Assembly: GCA_947501355.1 (NCBI GenBank)
Contig: CANMVA010000001.1
Location: 938,001-1,002,000 of the forward strand
Direction: 5' to 3'
Length of the DNA stretch: 64,000 bases
Source: an uncultured Paracoccaceae bacterium
GTDB lineage: Bacteria; Pseudomonadota; Alphaproteobacteria; Rhodobacterales; Rhodobacteraceae
In this document: in pieces, positions 43,785-53,214 of the stretch
Numbering within the stretch: position 1 is the stretch's first letter
Layout of the letters: every line of letters begins with the position of its first letter
Position numbers and translations under genes: made by a program
The notes under the pieces: generated by a model
Databases searched by the model: none
What the model was told of the DNA's origin: nothing
The model's input: the letters and a program-made list of their open reading frames with translations, nothing else

Positions 43785-45077
43785 TCAGGGCTTTTGCGGT
43801 GCCCCCGCGACATAGGTCTGAACCACGGCGCGGTCATCGCCCATCATCTGCAGAACGAACAGCTCTTCGGCGAGGGTCTCGGCCCGTTCCATCCGTAAGG
43901 CCATGGCAGGGGTGGCATGCGCGTCCAGCACCACGATGTCGGCTTCGGTTCCGGCCTCAAGGGTGCCGATCCGGTCGTCCATGCCCAGAACAGAGGCATT
44001 GGCGCGGGTGATCCAGTCAAAGGCCTGCAGGGCGTGCAGGGTCTGGTCTTGCAATTGCAAGATCTTGTAGCCCTCGTTGAGGGTCTGCAGCATCGAATAG
44101 CTGGTGCCGCCACCGATATCCGTGGCGATGCCGCTGTCGATGCCGCGGGCGCGCAGGCCGCCGTCATCGAAAAGGCCGCTGCCCAGAAAGAGGTTCGAGG
44201 TCGGGCAGAAGACCGGATGCGATCCGGTTGCCGCCAGTGCTTCGATCTCGCGATCTTCGAGGTGGATCGCGTGACCCAGCATCGTGCGGGGACCCAGAAG
44301 ACCGTAGCTTTCGTAGATATCGAGATAATCGCGCGCTTGGGGGTAGAGGCGTTTGGTCTCCGCGATCTCGGCGTGGTTTTCGGACAGGTGGGTCTGCACG
44401 AAACAATCGGGATGATCCTGCACCAGCGCGCGGGCCATCTCAAGCTGTTCGAGGCTTGAGGTGATCGCAAAGCGCGGTGTGATCGCATAGCTGAGCCGCT
44501 TGGTGTCGTGCCATTCGGCGATCAGCGCCTTGCTGTCGTCATAGCTGGATTGCGGGGTGTCGTGGACGGCAGGGGCCGCGTTGCGATCCATCATCGTTTT
44601 GCCCGCGATCATCCGCATGTTGCGCGATGCGCTTTCGGAAAACAGTGCCTCGGCGGAGGCTTTGTGGACCGAACAGAAGGCCACGGCGGTGGTCGTTCCG
44701 TGATCCGTCAGCAGATCGCAGAACCGGCTTGCCATGGCGCGGCTGTGCTGGGCGTCGACGTAGTCAGCCTCGGCGGGGAAGGTGTAATTGTTGAGCCAAT
44801 CGAGCAATTGCGCGCCCCAACTGGCGACCACCTGCGTTTGCGGGAAGTGGATATGCATGTCGATGAAACCGGCCATCAGCAGGTGGGGGCGGTGGTCAAC
44901 CTCGGCGGCCTCGGAGGTCGTCTTGCGAATCTCGGCGTAGGGGCCGGACGCCACGATCTGACCTTCCTGCAGCAGCAAGGCGCCGTCTTCGAGATAGGTG
45001 TAGGCGTCGGTATCACTGGCATCGCGCGGGCGGTGGTGAAAGGTCAAAACGCGGCCGCGCAGAAGGGTCTGGGTCAT
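43785..45077 (-). CDS. guaD: guanine deaminase
   Basis: A 430-aa amidohydrolase converting guanine to xanthine. Metal site HxH in AGFIDMHIHFPQ (~70-80), QTHLSENHAEIAETKRLYP, MLGHAIHLEDREI and ATDIGGGTSYSMLQTLNEGYK are characteristic. It lies downstream of a xanthine dehydrogenase operon and an NCS2 purine permease, so its product feeds Xdh. A strong intrinsic terminator separates it from the permease gene, so it probably has its own promoter or depends on readthrough. Confidence 0.94.
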   Translation of the reverse strand: MTQTLLRGRVLTFHHRPRDASDTDAYTYLEDGALLLQEGQIVASGPYAEIRKTTSEAAEVDHRPHLLMAGFIDMHIHFPQTQVVASWGAQLLDWLNNYTFPAEADYVDAQHSRAMASRFCDLLTDHGTTTAVAFCSVHKASAEALFSESASRNMRMIAGKTMMDRNAAPAVHDTPQSSYDDSKALIAEWHDTKRLSYAITPRFAITSSLEQLEMARALVQDHPDCFVQTHLSENHAEIAETKRLYPQARDYLDIYESYGLLGPRTMLGHAIHLEDREIEALAATGSHPVFCPTSNLFLGSGLFDDGGLRARGIDSGIATDIGGGTSYSMLQTLNEGYKILQLQDQTLHALQAFDWITRANASVLGMDDRIGTLEAGTEADIVVLDAHATPAMALRMERAETLAEELFVLQMMGDDRAVVQTYVAGAPQKP

Positions 45078-45093
45078 GGGTCTATCCGTTTGT

Positions 45094-45125
45094 CAAAAAA
45101 AGCGGGCGCAAGGGATGCGCCCGCT
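45094..45125 (-). terminator. intrinsic terminator between purine permease gene and guaD
   Basis: On the minus strand a perfect 10-bp stem AGCGGGCGCA/TGCGCCCGCT with a 5-nt loop is followed by seven or more T. It lies 19 bp after the permease stop and 17 bp ahead of the guaD start, the clearest terminator in the window. Confidence 0.9.
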
Positions 45126-45143
45126 TCATGGCACAATGGCCAC

Positions 45144-46727
45144 TTACCTTTCGGGCATCAGGTCCGGTTCATCGGGGACGATGATCCTGTTCTCAAGGTC
45201 CTCTTTCGGAGCGACCTTGGGGTAGAAGAACAGGAACGCACCCATGATCAGATAGCCGATGGTGATGCCGTCGAATTGCGGCATTTGCAGGCTGGGACCG
45301 TGGATGATCCCGACAGAGGACATCGCAGCGGCGGCGAAGGCAAACCCTGCGCCATTGTTGAAGCGCGCGTCGATCACACTGGCGGCAATCGCGCCCCAGA
45401 CGAGACCGGTGATGATCGCCCCTTGGGCAAGGGCAAGGTGGCCGTCGTAATGCGCACCCTCCATCAGCAGGGCGGCGGTGAGGTCTGCGTCGCCCAAAGA
45501 GGGCAGCCCTTCGACACCGGTGTTGCGCAGCGCATTCACAAGCGAGCCCCATTTGGTGATCAGGAAGCTGGAGATATGCGGCAGGATCGCAATCGCCACG
45601 GCGGCCATGTGTTCCGGTTTGACGCTGAAGGCGGTGTTCGTGATCAGGCTGACCGACACGAAGACCAGCACCGGTGCGGCGGCGGCCACGGGGATCAGCC
45701 CGTTGATAAAGGCCAGGAACCCGAAGAAGGCCGAAAAGGCGATTACGCCCGCCACGCCGATGATATAGCCCGCATGCGCCTCAAGGCGCTTGTAGGCCGG
45801 GTGGCCGATATAGACCGTCGTCGGGAAGGGGGAGCCGAAGATCGCACCGATCATCGTGCCAGCCCCGTCGGTGACCTGACAGGCCGCCACTGGGTAACTG
45901 TCGCCTGCAGCCTCGGCGCTTTCCACGTTATTCATCGTTTCGATGAAATTGTAGATTTGCACCGGGACCAGCACGAGGAAAAGCTCAGGGTTGGCGAAGA
46001 GATACTGCACGCCCGCAATGACGTCGCCGATATAGGGCAGCGGTGGGTAGAAGCCGATGCCGTCCAGCTCAAACGAGGATTGGCCTAGGAGGATCGCGCA
46101 GATCGTGCCGATCCCGATGGCCAACAGACCGGCGGGGATGTTGAAGGGCAGACGGAAGCGACCGATGAGGCCCCAGAGGATGATCACGAGGGACGCAAAG
46201 CCGATGATCGGGTTCTCGAAAATCTGGCTGAGCGGGACGGAGCCGATAAAAACCAGCGCGATGCCGCAGAGCGTGCCCAGCATACCCGCACGCGGGGTTA
46301 CGCGCTTGAGGAAGGGGCCGACGATAGCACCGCAGGCGGCCACGATCCCGCCCATGAAGCCTGCGCCGATACCCACTTGCCACGCAAGAACCGCGTCTTG
46401 GGTGGACCAGTAGATCGGGCCGATCACACCGAACAGATAGACAAACATCACCGGGGTCGAGATGCCGTAGGGCAGGGCGGTGACGTCTTTGCCGGTCCGT
46501 TCGGCCACGCGTTTGGCCATCAGCGTATAGACCGCGACACCGGCCAGAATGGCGATGGCAGCGCCGGGCACGATGCGTCCATAGACGATCTCGGCGGGCA
46601 TCTGGAAGACGAACTGACAGATGGCGGACAGCACCATCAGGTTCACGAGGTTGTCGGTGAAAAGGGCCCAGAAGGCGCTGTAATCGCTGCGACTGAATAA
46701 TCGGTAGCTATAGGGTTGGGTCGTCAT
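45144..46727 (-). CDS. NCS2-type purine permease
   Basis: A 527-aa membrane protein with 12-14 hydrophobic segments, of the xanthine/uracil permease superfamily. Segments include FTDNLVNLMVLSAIC, DVTALPYGISTPVMFVYLFGVIGPIYW, ETMNNVESAEAAGDSYPVAACQVTDGAGTMIGAIFGSPFPTTVYIGHPAYK, the last comparable to the conserved substrate region in NCS2/AzgA proteins. Linkage to xdh and guaD genes indicates uptake of guanine, xanthine or hypoxanthine. Starts within the xdhC stop (ATGA). Confidence 0.88.
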   Translation of the reverse strand: MTTQPYSYRLFSRSDYSAFWALFTDNLVNLMVLSAICQFVFQMPAEIVYGRIVPGAAIAILAGVAVYTLMAKRVAERTGKDVTALPYGISTPVMFVYLFGVIGPIYWSTQDAVLAWQVGIGAGFMGGIVAACGAIVGPFLKRVTPRAGMLGTLCGIALVFIGSVPLSQIFENPIIGFASLVIILWGLIGRFRLPFNIPAGLLAIGIGTICAILLGQSSFELDGIGFYPPLPYIGDVIAGVQYLFANPELFLVLVPVQIYNFIETMNNVESAEAAGDSYPVAACQVTDGAGTMIGAIFGSPFPTTVYIGHPAYKRLEAHAGYIIGVAGVIAFSAFFGFLAFINGLIPVAAAAPVLVFVSVSLITNTAFSVKPEHMAAVAIAILPHISSFLITKWGSLVNALRNTGVEGLPSLGDADLTAALLMEGAHYDGHLALAQGAIITGLVWGAIAASVIDARFNNGAGFAFAAAAMSSVGIIHGPSLQMPQFDGITIGYLIMGAFLFFYPKVAPKEDLENRIIVPDEPDLMPER

Positions 46728-47584
46728 TTGTTATGGTCCTCACTGTCGGATGATGCGGGCTCTTGAGTGCTTTGTGCGGAGCCTCTTTGGGTATTTTCGT
46801 TGGATGTCAGGGCGGCCATCACCTCGGCGGTGATGAAGGCGGCGATGATCTCGGGGCGTTTGTCCGCGCTGCCTTGAGCGCCCATGGGGCAGGTCAACCC
46901 GGCAGGTGAGATGTCAGGGGTGGTGTCACGACAGAACTGGTCGAAGCGCGCGCGTTTTGTGGCTGATCCGATCATGCCGACATAGGCGGCGTCACCGCGC
47001 GCTAGTGCCTCGGATGCCAGAAGGAAATCGAGCGCGTGGTCATGGGTCAGCACGATAAAGGCGCTGCCTGCGGGGGCCTGGCGGAGGTCCGCTTCGGGCA
47101 GGGGGGAGAGGCGGTGTTCGACCTGGTTGGTTGCCATGGACAGCTCGTCCGCGCGGCTGTCGATCAGGAGCGTTCGGACCGGAAGATAGGCGAAGAACTG
47201 CGCCAAGGCGCGCCCGATATGGCCTGCGCCGTGGATTTGAACAACCGGGCGGGCGGCTTGAGTGGTGGCGTCAGCTTGAAGTGCTTTAGTCCGGGCAGTG
47301 GCGTCCATCAGGGTCAGGCTCAGCTCTACCCGGCCACCGCAGCATTGGCCGATTTCGGGGCCGAGGGGGACGTCCATCTGGGCTTGCGTGACGCCCTTGC
47401 GGAGCAGCGCGCGGGCCTTGTCGATGGCCATATATTCCAGCTGACCGCCGCCGATTGTGCCGTGCATCGCATCGTCCGAGACATACATCGTGGCCCCCGC
47501 TTCGCGCGGGGACGAGCCACGCACGCGAGTCAGGGTGACGGCGATGATGGCTGCGTTTTGCGACAGGAAATCGGCGAGCGTCAT
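46724..47584 (-). CDS. xdhC: xanthine dehydrogenase accessory protein XdhC
   Basis: A 286-aa XdhC/CoxI family protein that binds and sulfurates molybdenum cofactor before insertion into XdhB. The N-terminal VTLTRVRGSSPREAGATMYVSDDAMHGTIGGGQLEYMAI and the C-terminal Rossmann-like AGHIGRALAQFFAYLPVRTLLID...VLTHDHALDFLL are diagnostic. It is 3 bp after xdhB. The last ~35 residues are polar and Ser/Glu/Asn-rich, an unusual tail. Confidence 0.93.
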   Translation of the reverse strand: MTLADFLSQNAAIIAVTLTRVRGSSPREAGATMYVSDDAMHGTIGGGQLEYMAIDKARALLRKGVTQAQMDVPLGPEIGQCCGGRVELSLTLMDATARTKALQADATTQAARPVVQIHGAGHIGRALAQFFAYLPVRTLLIDSRADELSMATNQVEHRLSPLPEADLRQAPAGSAFIVLTHDHALDFLLASEALARGDAAYVGMIGSATKRARFDQFCRDTTPDISPAGLTCPMGAQGSADKRPEIIAAFITAEVMAALTSNENTQRGSAQSTQEPASSDSEDHNK

Positions 47585-47587
47585 GGC

Positions 47588-49939
47588 TTAGCCCTCGCCT
47601 TGCAGGCGTTCGACGGCCATCAGCACGCGCTCGGGCGTGGCGGGGGCGTCCAGACGGGGGCAGGTGCGGTAGTCATCGACACTGGCGACGGCCATGGAGA
47701 GCGCCTCTAGGACGGAGATGCCGAGCATGAAGGGCGGCTCCCCCACGGCTTTGGAGCGCTTGATCGTGTTCTCGCGGTTCTCTGACCAGTCGGCCAGTTC
47801 GACGTTGAAGATGCGCGGGCGATCCGAAGCGAGGGGGATTTTGTAGGTCGAGGGCGCGTGGGTGCGCAGCTGGCCTTTGTCGTCCCACCACAGCTCTTCG
47901 GTGGTCAGCCAGCCCATGCCTTGGATGAAGGCGCCTTCGACTTGGCCACGGTCGATCACCGGGTTCAGGGAGCGGCCCACATCATGCAGGATATCGGCAC
48001 GGTCGACGATGTATTCGCCGGTCAGCGTGTCGATGGAGACCTCCGACACCGCAGCGCCGTAGGCGTAGTAGTAGAACGGGCGGCCTGTGCCTTTGTCGCG
48101 GTCCCAGTGGATTTTCGGGGTCTTATAGAAGCCTGCGGCCGACAGGTGGATGCGCGCCATGTAGGCGGCTTTGATGAAGTCGCGGAACGGGATGATGTCG
48201 TCGCCGATTTGCACGGCACCGGGGATGAACTGGACGGCATCGGGGGCGACCGACCACTTTTCGGCGGCGAAGGTCACAAGCCGGGCCTTGATCTGCTCGC
48301 ACGCATCAAGAGCGGCCATGCCGTTCAGATCGGTGCCGGAGGAGGCGGCGGTGGCCGAGGTGTTTGGCACTTTCTCGGTCGTGGTCTTGGTGATCTTGAT
48401 CGTCTCGAAATCGGCTTGGAACGCGTCAGCGACGACTTGGGCGACCTTGGTGTTGAGGCCTTGCCCCATCTCGGTGCCGCCGTGGTTCAGATGGATAGAG
48501 CCATCGGAATAGACATGCACCAGCGCGCCTGCCTGATTGTACCACGTCGCGGTGAAAGAGATGCCGAATTTCACTGGCGTCAACGCGATGCCTTTGCGGA
48601 TCACGCCGCCTTTGGCGTTCCAGTCGAGCACGGCCTGACGGCGCTTTGCATAGTCGGAGCGTGCCTCCAGGTCAGCAACGATTTCTGCGGTGATGTTGTC
48701 CTCAACCGTCTGGTGGTAGGGCGTAATATCGCGGCCCTCGCTGTAGAAATTCAGCTTGCGGATATCGAGGCTGTCGCGGCCCCGGTGGTAGGCGATCTCT
48801 TCGATAATGCGCTCGGCGATGATAACGCCCTGGGGTCCGCCAAAGCCGCGAAAGGCAGTGTTGGAGACGGTGTTAGTCTTCATCGGGTGCGAGTTCAGCA
48901 GCACATTCGGATAGAAATAGGCGTTGTCTGCGTGAAAGAGCGCGCGGTCGGTGACGGGACCGGAGAGGTCCGACGAAAACCCGCAGCGGGCGGCGAAATC
49001 GCCGGTGACGGCAAGGATTTTGCCCTCATTATCAAAGCCGACCTCGTAGTCGACGACGAAATCGTGGCGCTTGCCGGTGGCCGACATGTCATCATCGCGG
49101 TCGGGGCGGATTTTGACGGGGCGGTTCAGGCGCTTGGCCGCCACAGCAGCCACCGCGCAGAAGAGATTCATCTGCGTTTCCTTGCCGCCGAACCCGCCGC
49201 CCATGCGGCGCACATTCACCGTCACCGCGTTGGAGGCGATGCCAAGGACATGGGCCACCATATGCTGGGCCTCGGTCGGGTGCTGGGTAGAGGAGTGCAG
49301 GATGACGTCTTCATCCTCGCCCGGGATGGCGAAGGCGATATGGCCTTCGAGATACATGTGATCCTGACCGCCTACGCGCATCTGACCTTTGATGCGGTGA
49401 GGCGCTGTTTTCATTGCGTCTGACGCATCGCCGCGCTGAAGCGTGAGGGGCGGGGTCACGTAGGGCATGTCGGCTTCCCGCGCGGCGTCGGCTTCCAGCA
49501 CATGGGGCAGGTCTTGGTAGTCGATCTGCGCCAGATGGGCCGCGCGGCGGGCCAGATCGCGGGTTTCTGCGATGACGGCAAAGATGGGCTGGCCCCAGAA
49601 CTGGACGGTGTCGGTGGCCAAAACAGGCTCGTCATCGCGGCCCGTCGGGCTGACGTCGTTGACGCCGGGAATGTCGTCTGCGGTCAGCACGTCGATCACG
49701 CCGGGCGCATTGCGCACCGCCTCCAGATCAATGCTGCGCAGCTTGGCATGGGCGCGTTCGGACAGGCCCAGATAGGCGTGCAAGGTGCCGATAGGTTCTG
49801 CGATATCGTCGGCATATTCGGCACGGCCCGTCACATGTTTGACGGCAGAGTCGTGTTGGCGGTCCACATGCACACCGCCGGACAGGGTGCGCTGGGCGGG
49901 TGGGGTGAGGTCGGCGTTGGGGCGGGTATCGTCGTGCAT
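47588..49939 (-). CDS. xdhB: xanthine dehydrogenase molybdopterin-binding subunit
   Basis: A 783-aa molybdenum subunit. Characteristic are VRRMGGGFGGKETQMNLF, NTAFRGFGGPQGVIIAERIIEEIA with the active-site Arg, INHGGTEMGQGLNTK-like HLNHGGTEMGQGLNTKVAQV, TSATAASSGTDLNG and the catalytic Glu in VGEPPFMLGISVLEAL. It forms the Xdh heterotetramer with XdhA and oxidises hypoxanthine/xanthine to urate. Gene order xdhA-xdhB-xdhC is standard. Confidence 0.95.
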   Translation of the reverse strand: MHDDTRPNADLTPPAQRTLSGGVHVDRQHDSAVKHVTGRAEYADDIAEPIGTLHAYLGLSERAHAKLRSIDLEAVRNAPGVIDVLTADDIPGVNDVSPTGRDDEPVLATDTVQFWGQPIFAVIAETRDLARRAAHLAQIDYQDLPHVLEADAAREADMPYVTPPLTLQRGDASDAMKTAPHRIKGQMRVGGQDHMYLEGHIAFAIPGEDEDVILHSSTQHPTEAQHMVAHVLGIASNAVTVNVRRMGGGFGGKETQMNLFCAVAAVAAKRLNRPVKIRPDRDDDMSATGKRHDFVVDYEVGFDNEGKILAVTGDFAARCGFSSDLSGPVTDRALFHADNAYFYPNVLLNSHPMKTNTVSNTAFRGFGGPQGVIIAERIIEEIAYHRGRDSLDIRKLNFYSEGRDITPYHQTVEDNITAEIVADLEARSDYAKRRQAVLDWNAKGGVIRKGIALTPVKFGISFTATWYNQAGALVHVYSDGSIHLNHGGTEMGQGLNTKVAQVVADAFQADFETIKITKTTTEKVPNTSATAASSGTDLNGMAALDACEQIKARLVTFAAEKWSVAPDAVQFIPGAVQIGDDIIPFRDFIKAAYMARIHLSAAGFYKTPKIHWDRDKGTGRPFYYYAYGAAVSEVSIDTLTGEYIVDRADILHDVGRSLNPVIDRGQVEGAFIQGMGWLTTEELWWDDKGQLRTHAPSTYKIPLASDRPRIFNVELADWSENRENTIKRSKAVGEPPFMLGISVLEALSMAVASVDDYRTCPRLDAPATPERVLMAVERLQGEG

Positions 49940-49953
49940 CTTGGTCTCCTCCG

Positions 49954-51414
49954 TTATGCGCGCATCAGGCGCACGGGGGTGTCGGTGGCTGCGTTCTCAA
50001 GCCAGAAACGGCGCAGCAGGTTTTGCGCGGACCGCATCCGATAATCAGATGAGGCGCGCCAATCGGTGAGCGGTTGAAAGTCTTTGGGCAGTTCGGCGGC
50101 GGCGGCGCGGATGGTGGCTTCGCTCCAGTCCTGACCGATCAGGGCGGCTTCGACGGTTGCGGCGCGTTTCGGCGTGGCGGCCATGCCGCCGAACGCGATG
50201 CGTGCGTCGGTGATCTGACCGTCCTGCACAGTCACATTCAGACCCACGGCGACAGAGCTGATATCTTCGTCGCGGCGCTTGGAGATTTTGTAGGCGGCAT
50301 GAAGGCTGCCCGGCTGCGCAAGGGGGATGTCGATCCGCTCGACAAACTCGCCGGGCGCGAGGTCTTGCTTGCCGTAGTCGATAAAGAACGCCTCCACCGG
50401 AAGGGTGCGGCGGGCGTCGCCCTTGCGCAGGATGACCTGTGCGCCGAGCGCGATCAGAATGGGGGGCGTGTCCCCGATGGGGGAGCCGTTTGCGACGTTG
50501 CCACCAACCGTGCCCATATTGCGAATCTGCCAGCCCGCGATGCGGTCCCAGTAGTCGCGCAGATGCGGGAAGGCGGTGCAAAGCGTGTCGGCGCTGCCGG
50601 AATAGCTGACGCCGGCGCCCATGCGGATCATGCCGTCTGACTGTTCGATGTCGCGCAATTCATTGAGGTGGCTGAGGAAGATCGCCGGAGAGATCGTCTT
50701 GAGGAACTTCGTCACCCAAAGGCCCACATCGGTGGCCCCGGCGACCATTGTGGCATCGGGGTGCTCCAACAGGGCTGCGGCGAGGTCGTCCACATCTGCG
50801 GGCAGGATCGCAAAGCTGTCGTCGGTGCGCAGTTCGACACGCTGGCCGTCCACCATCTTCTCAAGCTGAGCCGTCACGGCGGCGCGTTCGGTGTTCAGCG
50901 CGTCTTGTGCGGGGCTTCCGTAGGTGTTGATCGACTGGGCAGCGCGGATGATCGGCTCATAGCCTGTGCAGCGGCAAAGATTGCCTTGCAGCGCGGTTTC
51001 AATCTGGGTCTCGGTCGGCTCTGGCGTCTCCATCCAGAGGGCGTAGAGCGACATCACGAAGCCCGGTGTGCAAAAGCCGCATTGGCTGCCGTGAAAGTCG
51101 ACCATCGCCTGTTGGACCGGGTGCATGCGCCCTTCGGGTCCGCTGAGATATTCCACGGTCACGATGTGGCATCCGTCCAGTGAGGCCATGAAGCGGATGC
51201 AGGCGTTGACGGCCTCATAGTGCAGTTGGCCACTGTCTAGACGCCCCACCAGCACGGTGCAGGCCCCGCAATCGCCCTCGGCGCAGCCTTCCTTGGTGCC
51301 GGTCAGCCGCTTTTGCAGGCGCAGGTAATCCAACAGCGTGTCGCCCGCGCCGATAGCGTCGAGGGTGACGGGGTCTCCGTTCAGTAGAAACTGGATGTTG
51401 GATCGAGTGGTCAT
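49954..51414 (-). CDS. xdhA: xanthine dehydrogenase FeS/FAD subunit
   Basis: A 486-aa subunit. Two [2Fe-2S] domains: plant-type cysteines in KEGCAEGDCGACTVL (~42-56) and the second cluster SQCGFCTPGFVMSLY ... GNLCRCTGYEPI (~110-155). The FAD domain (~195-480) includes MVAGATDVGLWVTK and NMGTVGGNVANGSPIGDTPPILIALGA. It passes electrons from molybdenum to NAD+. First gene of the operon, with a LysR gene divergent from it. Confidence 0.95.
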   Translation of the reverse strand: MTTRSNIQFLLNGDPVTLDAIGAGDTLLDYLRLQKRLTGTKEGCAEGDCGACTVLVGRLDSGQLHYEAVNACIRFMASLDGCHIVTVEYLSGPEGRMHPVQQAMVDFHGSQCGFCTPGFVMSLYALWMETPEPTETQIETALQGNLCRCTGYEPIIRAAQSINTYGSPAQDALNTERAAVTAQLEKMVDGQRVELRTDDSFAILPADVDDLAAALLEHPDATMVAGATDVGLWVTKFLKTISPAIFLSHLNELRDIEQSDGMIRMGAGVSYSGSADTLCTAFPHLRDYWDRIAGWQIRNMGTVGGNVANGSPIGDTPPILIALGAQVILRKGDARRTLPVEAFFIDYGKQDLAPGEFVERIDIPLAQPGSLHAAYKISKRRDEDISSVAVGLNVTVQDGQITDARIAFGGMAATPKRAATVEAALIGQDWSEATIRAAAAELPKDFQPLTDWRASSDYRMRSAQNLLRRFWLENAATDTPVRLMRA

Positions 51415-51486
51415 GGGCTTTCCTGACGTTGTGGCGTTGGGTGGACGTGGGACCGTGTCTGTAGTGTGCAGCGTTCGACTATATAA

Positions 51487-51514
51487 AAATAGAGAGGATA
51501 GTTATAATCTATTT
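51487..51514. promoter_or_regulatory. inverted repeat AAATAGA/TCTATTT in xdhA-lysR divergent region
   Basis: Perfect 7-bp arms 14 bp apart in an AT-rich patch about 33 bp before the lysR start. The inner ATAG-TTATAAT-CTAT is also symmetric. It may be the operator for the LysR protein controlling xdh, or simply promoter sequence. Confidence 0.35.
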
Positions 51515-51546
51515 CAACGATTCATTGATAATGGGAAAGGCGCGCC

Positions 51547-52443
51547 ATGCCCTATGTGGAAAGTCTTCGGGTTTTTGTCCGCGTGGTGGAGCGGGGCAGC
51601 ATCACCGCAGGAGGGCGCGATTTGCGGCTGACGCCAGCGGTGGCCAGCAACCGGATCAAAGAGCTGGAGCAGCGACTGGACGTGCGCTTGTTCAATCGCA
51701 CCACGCGCAAGTTATCCCCCACAGCGGTGGGGCGAGAGTTCTACGCCCATGCCCGCAAGGTGTTGGAAACGCTGGAGGAAGCGGAAGCTGCGATCTCGGG
51801 TTTTTCGAACCAGCCCAAAGGCGTGATCCATGTGACTGCGCCGCTGGGGGTGGGCAAACGCTTCATCGCGCCGCTTATTCCGCGATTTGTGGACGCCTAT
51901 CCGAAAGTGTCGATCCGCTTGCATTTGTCGGACCGGCGGCTTGATCCGGTGACTGATGGTGTGGACGTTGCTTTTGTCGTGGGGCGGCCGCCGGATTCCA
52001 ATCTCAAGCTGCGCAAAGTGATGGAATGCCCGCGCGTTCTGTGTGCGGCACCGTTTTATTTGCAGTGTTATGGTACGCCGAAAAAGCCGGATGATCTGAT
52101 GTCTCACGCGTGTTTGCTGCTGCGTTATCCACGCTCGCCAGAATATTACTGGCGGTTGGAGACACCTGAAGGGCCGCAGCGGCTGGATGTGGCGGGTAGC
52201 TACGATTCCGATGACGGGGATGTGCTGACGGACTGGGCGCTGAGCGGGCGCGGGATCATCAACAAGCCACGCTTTGAAGTGGCCGCGCATCTGGCCTCAG
52301 GCGCGTTGGTCGAGATTTTGCCGGACACGCCGCCTTTGCCGTCGACCTTCGGGTGTCTTTACCCGCATCGACGGTTGCAGGATTCCAAGGTGCGGCTTTT
52401 CATCGACTTCATGATCGAGCAATTGCGGGCGGATGTGCCCTAG
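51547..52443 (+). CDS. LysR family regulator divergent from xdhABC
   Basis: A 298-aa regulator with HTH VESLRVFVRVVERGSITAGGRDLRLTPAVASNRIKELEQRL and an effector domain of the CrgA/AaeR-like subgroup (GVIHVTAPLGVGKRFIAPLIPRFVDAYPKVSIRLHLSDR). Divergent placement from xdhA is typical of regulators of xanthine dehydrogenase. It converges on the beta-keto acid cleavage gene, so a role there is less likely. Confidence 0.9.
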   Translation: MPYVESLRVFVRVVERGSITAGGRDLRLTPAVASNRIKELEQRLDVRLFNRTTRKLSPTAVGREFYAHARKVLETLEEAEAAISGFSNQPKGVIHVTAPLGVGKRFIAPLIPRFVDAYPKVSIRLHLSDRRLDPVTDGVDVAFVVGRPPDSNLKLRKVMECPRVLCAAPFYLQCYGTPKKPDDLMSHACLLLRYPRSPEYYWRLETPEGPQRLDVAGSYDSDDGDVLTDWALSGRGIINKPRFEVAAHLASGALVEILPDTPPLPSTFGCLYPHRRLQDSKVRLFIDFMIEQLRADVP

Positions 52444-52455
52444 GCGTGAGCGTCG

Positions 52456-53214
52456 CTAGCCGATCAACGCTTTGAGGTCCGCGACCTTGGCGGCGTTGTC
52501 GGGTGCGATGCGGCCAGTGCTGAGATGCAGAGAGTTTTCAAACCCGGTGCGGCATTTGCCCCCCTGTCTGGCAGCGTGTTGCAGGCACTTGGCCTCGTCT
52601 GGCCCAAAGGCGCAGACGGCCCAATCGGGGGTCAGCGCGGTATTGGACAGCCAGTCGAGAAATGGGGTCAGGTCTTCTGGTTTTGCAGGCGTTTCGCTGT
52701 AGCGGCCCAGCACGAAGAGAAGCTGAAGTGCGGGGTCGGTCAGCGTTTCTGCGGGAAGTGTGCGGGCGAGCAAGGCGCAATCATCGGTGTCATATAGGAT
52801 GAATTGCAGGGTAATCTTGCGACTGGCGCAATCGGCGAGAAACGTCTGCACGTCGCCCTCGTCCGCGCGGCACAGCTCGCGGATGGAGACGGAGACCATG
52901 TCGGCCCCTGAATGCAGCGCGATTTGCATCTGGTGGTCGGGGGCGTAGCGGCCAATGGCCTCGGTCGTGATCTGGACAGCCATGTCGGGGACGGCCTTAT
53001 TTAGCGCGGCGACCAGGGCGCGGTAGCGCGCGGCATCCAGCAGGTGCTGGCCGTCGGCATCGCGGATATGGGCGTGGATCGCACCGGCCCCTGCGTCAAA
53101 GCAGGCCCTAGCGCAGGTGATAAGTTCATCGTCGGAGAGCGGGATCGCGGGGTGATCGGCCTTTTGCAGCCGCGCGCCGTTGGGGGCGACCATGATCCGG
53201 GGTAGGGGCGTCAC
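52456..53214 (-). CDS. beta-keto acid cleavage enzyme (BKACE, DUF849)
   Basis: A 252-aa TIM-barrel enzyme, slightly short for the family (usually about 270-310). Zinc-site HxH in GAGAIHAHIRDADGQH (~44-59), substrate loop QITTEAIGRYAPDHQM and the catalytic Glu in RTGFENSLHL are present. BKACE proteins condense a beta-keto acid with acetyl-CoA to give acetoacetate and a new acyl-CoA. ATGA overlap with the aminotransferase upstream suggests that the beta-keto acid arises by transamination of a beta-amino acid. Specific substrate unknown. Confidence 0.87.
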   Translation of the reverse strand: MTPLPRIMVAPNGARLQKADHPAIPLSDDELITCARACFDAGAGAIHAHIRDADGQHLLDAARYRALVAALNKAVPDMAVQITTEAIGRYAPDHQMQIALHSGADMVSVSIRELCRADEGDVQTFLADCASRKITLQFILYDTDDCALLARTLPAETLTDPALQLLFVLGRYSETPAKPEDLTPFLDWLSNTALTPDWAVCAFGPDEAKCLQHAARQGGKCRTGFENSLHLSTGRIAPDNAAKVADLKALIG

